64,000 nt of DNA from Stropharia rugosoannulata (taxonomy: Eukaryota > Basidiomycota > Agaricomycetes > Agaricales > Strophariaceae): assembly GCA_028532985.1 (NCBI GenBank), contig JANCIK010000008.1, forward strand, positions 2,728,001 to 2,792,000. The letters are read 5' to 3'. A model generated the notes under the pieces. The model was not told the DNA's origin and made no database searches. It was given only the letters and a program-made list of their open reading frames with translations. How positions within the stretch are numbered: position 1 is the first letter of the stretch; every line of letters starts with the position of its first letter. A program made the position numbers and the translations under genes. Below, piece by piece: positions 58,801-64,000 of this stretch.

Positions 58801-61800
58801 CATATGTGCCACAAGTGAGTTTCTTCGGTACAGGGAAGCCTTTTTTTTTGCTCACAAAGATCGCTCTATTAGGCTGCTTGGCTTCGCAATGCGTCAATCA
58901 AAGGTGACTAAACGGGTCCTTATGGGCTCACAGATACTAACGCCCTTCAGACAACATCCTTTTCAACCTTCCCTACGACGAAGAGCGATACCTCAAAACA
59001 CTTGAGGTGCGTTGTTTATTTACGTCGTGTTTTTTTATCGTGCTCATCTAACCGAGCTCGTTAGGTATGCGCATTATTAACCGATCTCGATATTTTGGAA
59101 GATGGGGATGAATCAGAGATTGGGGAACGCGGGGTACGTGCCTTAATTTTGCACCTACTTCCTGGACTTATGTTTAAACTTTCCACGTAATATTAGGTCA
59201 ACCTGTCTGGTGGCCAGAAGGCTAGAGGTAATGTTCGCTAAGGTGTTATTGCAACCTTCGCTAATCCAGGCGCATTTTAAGTTTCCCTGGCACGTGCAGT
59301 GTACTCGCGTGCCTCGATTCTTCTTTTGGACGACGTGCTCTCTGCTGGTATGTATATTAAACGAATGTATGTTTACGATTGGCTAATTTACACGTAACGC
59401 AGTTGATGCACATACCGCTCACCACCTTTACAATGAATGTCTCCAGGGCGATCTTATGAAAGGCCGCACCATCATTCTCGTTTCTCACCACGTACAGCTC
59501 TGCGCGCCCGGCGCTGCATATGTCGTTGCTCTTGACAACGGAAGAGTGCAGTTTTCTGGAGCCAGGGAAGAGTTCTACGATTCCGGCGTTATCGCTGCAC
59601 TCATTCAAACTACACAAAAAGAAGAGAAAACAGACCAAGAAGAGAAAGAAGCTCTGGAAGAGGCAGAGGAAAAGGTCCTTGCAGCTTCCGGTAATGGCAA
59701 GGAACAAGAGCGGGGACATGATGAGTCGGAGACAAGCTCGACTGTCGGTGTCGCTTCGACGCCGGCATCGGTGAAGTTCGAGAAAAAGCCCGCCAGGAAG
59801 TTGGTCGAGGAAGAGAAGCGTGCAGTGGGGAGAATCAGTCGTGACATTTGGGAGACATATATTTGGGCATGCGGGAGCGGCTGGTATTGGGTAATCTTCA
59901 TTTCTATCTTGGTCGTGGCTTCAGCAAGTCCAGTATTAGAGAATGGCTGGCTCAGGTACGCTTTTTTGAAGCATACATGTTTGACTTGGTTCAACTCACC
60001 TGTGTGTTTAATAGATATTGGTCCAACTCGGCACTAAATGGAGGTAGCCACTCACCCTCGTTTTATGTCACTTTGTATGCCGTCATAACCACGATCGGAC
60101 TGGCTATACAGACGGTGAGGTGGTTCGTCCTATATCGCGGCTCGATCCACGCCTCGGACGTGTTGTACAAGCGTTTGTTGGAATCAATCTTGTTTGCGGA
60201 CATCAGGTTCCATGATACGGTGTCGAGGGGAAGAGTGCTGAACCGTTTTGGTAAAGACTTCGAAGGTGCGTTCGGATAAATCATCATCTTGGTTATTGAA
60301 AGCTAACCTGCGGCGAAGGGATCGACAGCAATCTTTCAGATAATTTTGGAAGAAGTATTATCTATGCACTTAATGCAGCCACAACATTAGTTACTATTAG
60401 TGTTGTTGGCGGACCAGCTTTCATTTTGGCCGCGCTGATACTTGGTACTGTCTACTGGAATGGTAAGCACCTTCATCTTGGTTAATGGTAATTCGATGCT
60501 AATAACTCTTTACCTCTGATAGTCGCTAAAGTATGAGCAATGTTTCTCTTCTCATCTGTTTTCCGGAAAACTAACCTTTTTACTAGATCTATGGTCAAAC
60601 TTCACGAGATATGAGGCGCCTGGATTCTGTGACGCGTTCTCCTCTGTACTCGATATATGGTGAAACAATATCTGGTGTCACAATTCTGCGGGCCTTTGGG
60701 GCTTCCTCAAAATTCTTAAGGGATATGTTACGTTGCGTTGATACAGTATGTTTCTCAATCGGTTTATGTTTTTGCATTTGGTTTATATATGTTTCATAGA
60801 ACGCTAACCCTTACTACTGGATGTGGGGAGGTTAGTCACCCCTTCATTTCCTAGTTATTGACATGCATTGACTTACAATGGCTATAGTTAACCGATGGCT
60901 TTCTGTCCGTTTCAACCTGCTATCTGCCGGTATTGTCGGCTCGACTGGATTGGTTTGTTTAATTACTCCAAGCATCAGTGCTTCTGTGGCCGGGTTTGCT
61001 CTGGCATTCGCTTCGACAATCACAGGGGATTTGTTGTTTATGGTTCGCGCTAACCCTGTTGGACTCGTCGCATCAGAACTGACTTTATTTCCAGGTGCGA
61101 CGATTTGTTGGCCTTGAACAATCCATGGTTGCTTTGGAGCGTGTTAAGGAATACACTGATCTAAAAAGAGAACCTCCCGAATATGTTGAACCCAGACCAC
61201 CTGCTGCATGGCCCTCCCAAGGAGCTATCAAATGTGAAGACCTTGTTATCCGTTATGCGGTGCGCTTTTGTTCTTCTTTTACAGAACGGATTCTAACCGT
61301 TCTATAGCCTGAACTGCCTGACGTACTTCACCGCCTTAACTTCGAGATTAATCCCGGCGAAAAGGTACATGAAACTGAATTCTCAAAGAATGTTAAACTA
61401 ATATCCTGTCTAGATTGGAATCTTGGGAAGAACTGGTTCAGGAAAGAGTACCCTGGCTCTCTCGTTCTTCAGATTTGTCGAGGCGACAGAAGGACGTATA
61501 TTAGTTGATGGAATCGACACTTCGAAGATTGGGTTGACGGATTTAAGGAGTCGGTTGACTATCATTCCTCAAGATCCTACTATTCTTAGTGGAAGCTTGC
61601 GCTCGACTCTTGACGTCTTTGATGAATACCAGGACGCTGATATTGTACGCAATATAACTCCTAAAATCGTCCGATTATATCACTCATTCTCTTTTTGCAG
61701 TATGAAGCTCTTCGCAGAGTGCATCTCATTCCGGCAGAAGGTACCCCAGAGGAAGCAGCTGACACTGTAAATGCCAATGTATTCCGCGACCTGGATTCTA

Positions 61801-62505
61801 AAGTCTCGGAAGGAGGCGATAACTTCTCCACAGGGTGCGTCCACTCGGCACTGTACAAGACGATATGTTGTATTGATTGAATAACAACAGTGAAAAGCAA
61901 TTGCTATGCATGGCGCGTGCAATTCTGAAGAGATCGAAAATTCTGGTGATGGATGAAGTGCGTATATATTCTCTCAATGGTGTCTTTTTTGCTGATGTCA
62001 TATCCATGGTGACTAGGCTACGGCTAGGTGTGTTAAATTCTTGACCAGACTGATAACGAAGTAACCTCTACGATAACAGCGTTGATTATGCCACCGACGA
62101 ATTAATCGGAAAAACAATCCGACAGTGAGTGGTTGATCTAGTCCTTATTGCAGCACCGATTCTAATCGCTGAGAGCTGTAGGGAGTTCGCGGAGAGCACA
62201 ATATTGACGATTGCTCATAGGCTCCGTACTGTCATAGATTATGATAGGGTAAGCTATTTATTCGTTACCGATTCTTGACATGGGTGACATGGGATTTATC
62301 ACTACTACTAGGTGATGCTTCTTGAGCAGGGAAGAATAATTGAGTTTGACAGGTAAGTTACAAACTTACTTTTGCGGAACCTTGTTAACATGTGCAACAC
62401 AGCCCCGCAACACTGTTGGCGAACCCGGCTTCAAAGTTTTATGCTCTTTGTAAAGCCACCGGGAAGGACGAGTTCGTCGTACTCAAAAAAATGGCCGGAG
62501 CATAA
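55822..62505 (+). CDS. ABC transporter, ABCC (MRP-like) subfamily
   Basis: Full-length ATP-driven exporter, probably of conjugates or drugs, at the vacuolar or plasma membrane. More than 25 short exons run from [18 protein letters not shown] to [10 protein letters not shown]-terminal membrane helices precede TMD1. NBD1 has Walker A (GKLGSGKT), Q-loop region (YVPQAAWLRN), signature NLSGGQKAR and Walker [12 protein letters not shown] charged linker ([18 protein letters not shown]) precedes TMD2. NBD2 has Walker A ([13 protein letters not shown]), [16 protein letters not shown], a degenerate signature FSTGEKQLL, Walker B (KILVMDEATASVDYA) and [11 protein letters not shown]. The NBD1 signature is canonical while NBD2 departs from LSGGQ. 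The ATAS segment of NBD2 comes from an 11-nt microexon (62017-62027). Not all internal exon edges were resolved. Confidence 0.92.
62017..62027 (+). other. 11-nt microexon of the ABCC gene
   Basis: GCTACGGCTAG lies between GACTAG (acceptor) and GTGTGT (donor). Together with the flanking exons (ending GATGAA; starting CGTTGATTATGCC) it encodes E-A-T-A-S-V-D-Y-A after Walker B. Confidence 0.8.
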
Positions 62506-63081
62506 TATCCATATTGTTTACATTTACGGAATGCAATGGTCGTTGAACTCGTGCTTATCGTCGGCTGTAGTACAGCTTCAGAATGTTTTGATATAGTTGG
62601 AAGAAAATTGATTCTCACGTACACGCCGAATCTGCTTGCAGGTTCACCGTGCCAACCATGGGAAGGACTTATCCACAACTGTTCATGTCAGGCTGGCCTT
62701 CATCGATCATCTGCGACTATAAGTCTGTGGGCTGGCAAGAGAGCTCATCCCATACAGACAACATTTTTGCGCAAAAGTCATCGTAAACCAGTAGTTCATG
62801 AGTTAACCCAACCCTTCGATTTGTAGAAGGTTCAATGGGTGCCTCTTCTCAAGGTACGCATTTCTCGTTGGCAACCTGACCTACGTTGTTCTCTTCCTCT
62901 GTGGTTGCGGTATCTACGTCAAATGCATTGCAAGTTCTTCCGGTCAAAGGAAAATCCGATTTAATGGGTCACCGACACGACCGAGAACTACTCAGTTCAG
63001 AGCCGAAACTACGGGATTCATATTGGCCAGTATAAATTCTTCTTGCCGTTTGTTTTCATTCCCATAATCTAGAGGTGAGTT
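62506..63081. other. Intergenic
   Basis: No supported gene. TATAAATTC near 63031 may be a promoter element of the last gene. Confidence 0.45.
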
Positions 63082-64000
63082 ATGAAATATGTTACTCAAG
63101 GCAAGCACTATCCTGACAAACTTGCAGCTTTTAGATTTATATATTGGTTCTTGTTGGCAATGAGTCTTGGACAACATCTGCAAGGTACTGAACGTGGGCC
63201 ACCCGATGAACCACTTAACTTACATTTCTTGAAAGATGGCAGGGTTGGCGAAGAGTACATACCCAGAGGCTCGACGCCTTCTGATGATATGCTAACGACA
63301 TTCACTTCTTTCCTACCTCATAATCGACACCGGCACATGCGCAAGTTACGAAGACAGAGTTCTTCCAGCTTATCCTCTGGCACAAGCTCAAGCACCGACA
63401 GTAACTCTGGGAAAAGCGGAAGTTCTGGCTCTGGAAATTCGAACCAGCCTGGTTTCTCGCCATTTTTTGCTCCTGGTTTTGTTTTCGTGCGCGATAACGA
63501 TCCCCGTCTGGTTTACCAGGGGCCCTGGATACTAAGCGGAACACAGATGTCTACCTCTCATAGTACGACACAGGAGGGCTCTTCTTTTTCTCTTAGCTTC
63601 AACGGTGAGTGTATTATTCATTCAGTTACGTGTTGCGCTATAATTTAAAATATTATTTCAAAAGGCTCGGGTCTCATCGTTTTTGGAACAGTTCCAGTGA
63701 GCAGCTCCTCAGACCCACCACCACAGGCGGTATACCACATTGACGGAGAGCCTTTCCCAACCACAATTCCCTTTGCCACTGTGGACGTCCCAAACCAGCC
63801 ATTATTTGCAACATCGGTTATGCTGAACAGCTCTGTGCACTCCATAACCGTCAATGTGACCAATATAGTTTCAAAGCCGTATATCTTCCAGAGCATCTTA
63901 ATTTTCAGCACTCCTAGTCCAGGTAACAAGGATGCTACTCTTCCTTTCACGGCTACAACTGGCAAAACGGCAGCAGCTCCAACTGGAACAGAAGCTGGTT
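63082..64000 (+). CDS. Ser-rich secreted or surface protein, partial
   Basis: The gene runs off the window. Exon 63082-63604 and an exon from 63665 join in frame (FNGSGLIVFGTVPVSSSS). An N-terminal hydrophobic stretch (FRFIYWFLLAMSLG, residues about 14-27) may be a signal peptide or anchor. A Ser/Gly-rich stretch (SSSSLSSGTSSSTDSNSG) precedes FVRDNDPRLVYQGPWILSGT. The rest is beta-rich with N-glycosylation sites (NSSV, NVTN) and ends in a Thr/Ala-rich region. The DPRLVYQGPW pattern is familiar from basidiomycete extracellular proteins that continue into a single membrane helix, which would lie outside this window. The start is uncertain; an intron may overlap 63075-63126. Confidence 0.65.

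Overview
The window is nuclear DNA of a filamentous basidiomycete, most likely an Agaricomycete. Nearly every gene is split by many 48-70 nt GT-AG introns. The housekeeping set is eukaryotic (Rpc31, Yra1/ALYREF, a SWI3/RSC8 subunit, an ABCC transporter). There is a probable Clp1-like protein and a multicopy family of atypical protein-kinase-like proteins of a type I associate with mushroom-forming fungi. I see no rRNA, tRNA, CRISPR array or bacterial operon. All coordinates and splice sites were read by eye from the sequence.

Region 1 (1 to about 39.1 kb) is a repeatedly duplicated, partly palindromic accessory locus. Its unit is an Old Yellow Enzyme (YqjM-type NADPH:flavin oxidoreductase), then a divergent gene of an unrecognised family (called H here), then one or more kinase-like genes (called K). 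Reading outward from a single-copy core at 11.3-17.3 kb, the left side carries OYE(+), H1(-), K2(-), psiK1(-). The right side carries OYE(-), H2(+), K3, K4, K5, psiK6, then a second unit psiOYE(-), H3(+), K7(+). The inner arms (6747-11332 and 17256-21843) are almost identical: I found only four small indels. The outer arms (1 to about 5870 and about 33180-39126) are inverted copies that have clearly diverged. The core holds an RRM protein resembling the N-terminal part of cyclophilin E, a Zn2Cys6 regulator and an unresolved multi-exon gene. Decayed copies (psiK1, psiK6, psiOYE) sit beside intact ones. K2, K3 and K7 share an 11-bp CRE-like promoter element, and the three H genes share a 13-bp promoter element plus a TATA box, so each family may still be co-regulated.

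Region 2 (39.1-47.6 kb) holds a yeast-type zinc alcohol dehydrogenase and a secreted acid-sphingomyelinase-like phosphodiesterase, separated by gene-poor DNA. The phosphodiesterase appears to encode its catalytic GNHE motif across a 7-nt microexon.

Region 3 (47.6-64 kb) is compact conserved chromosome: a probable Clp1-like gene, Yra1/ALYREF with a 700-nt intron, RNA polymerase III subunit Rpc31, a SWI3/RSC8 chromatin-remodelling subunit, a full ABCC transporter with an 11-nt microexon, and the start of a Ser-rich secreted or surface protein cut by the window end.

The best candidate for an undescribed system is the OYE-H-K module. I can show that it is duplicated as a unit, tandemly and inverted, and that its members share promoter elements. 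I cannot show from sequence what it does.
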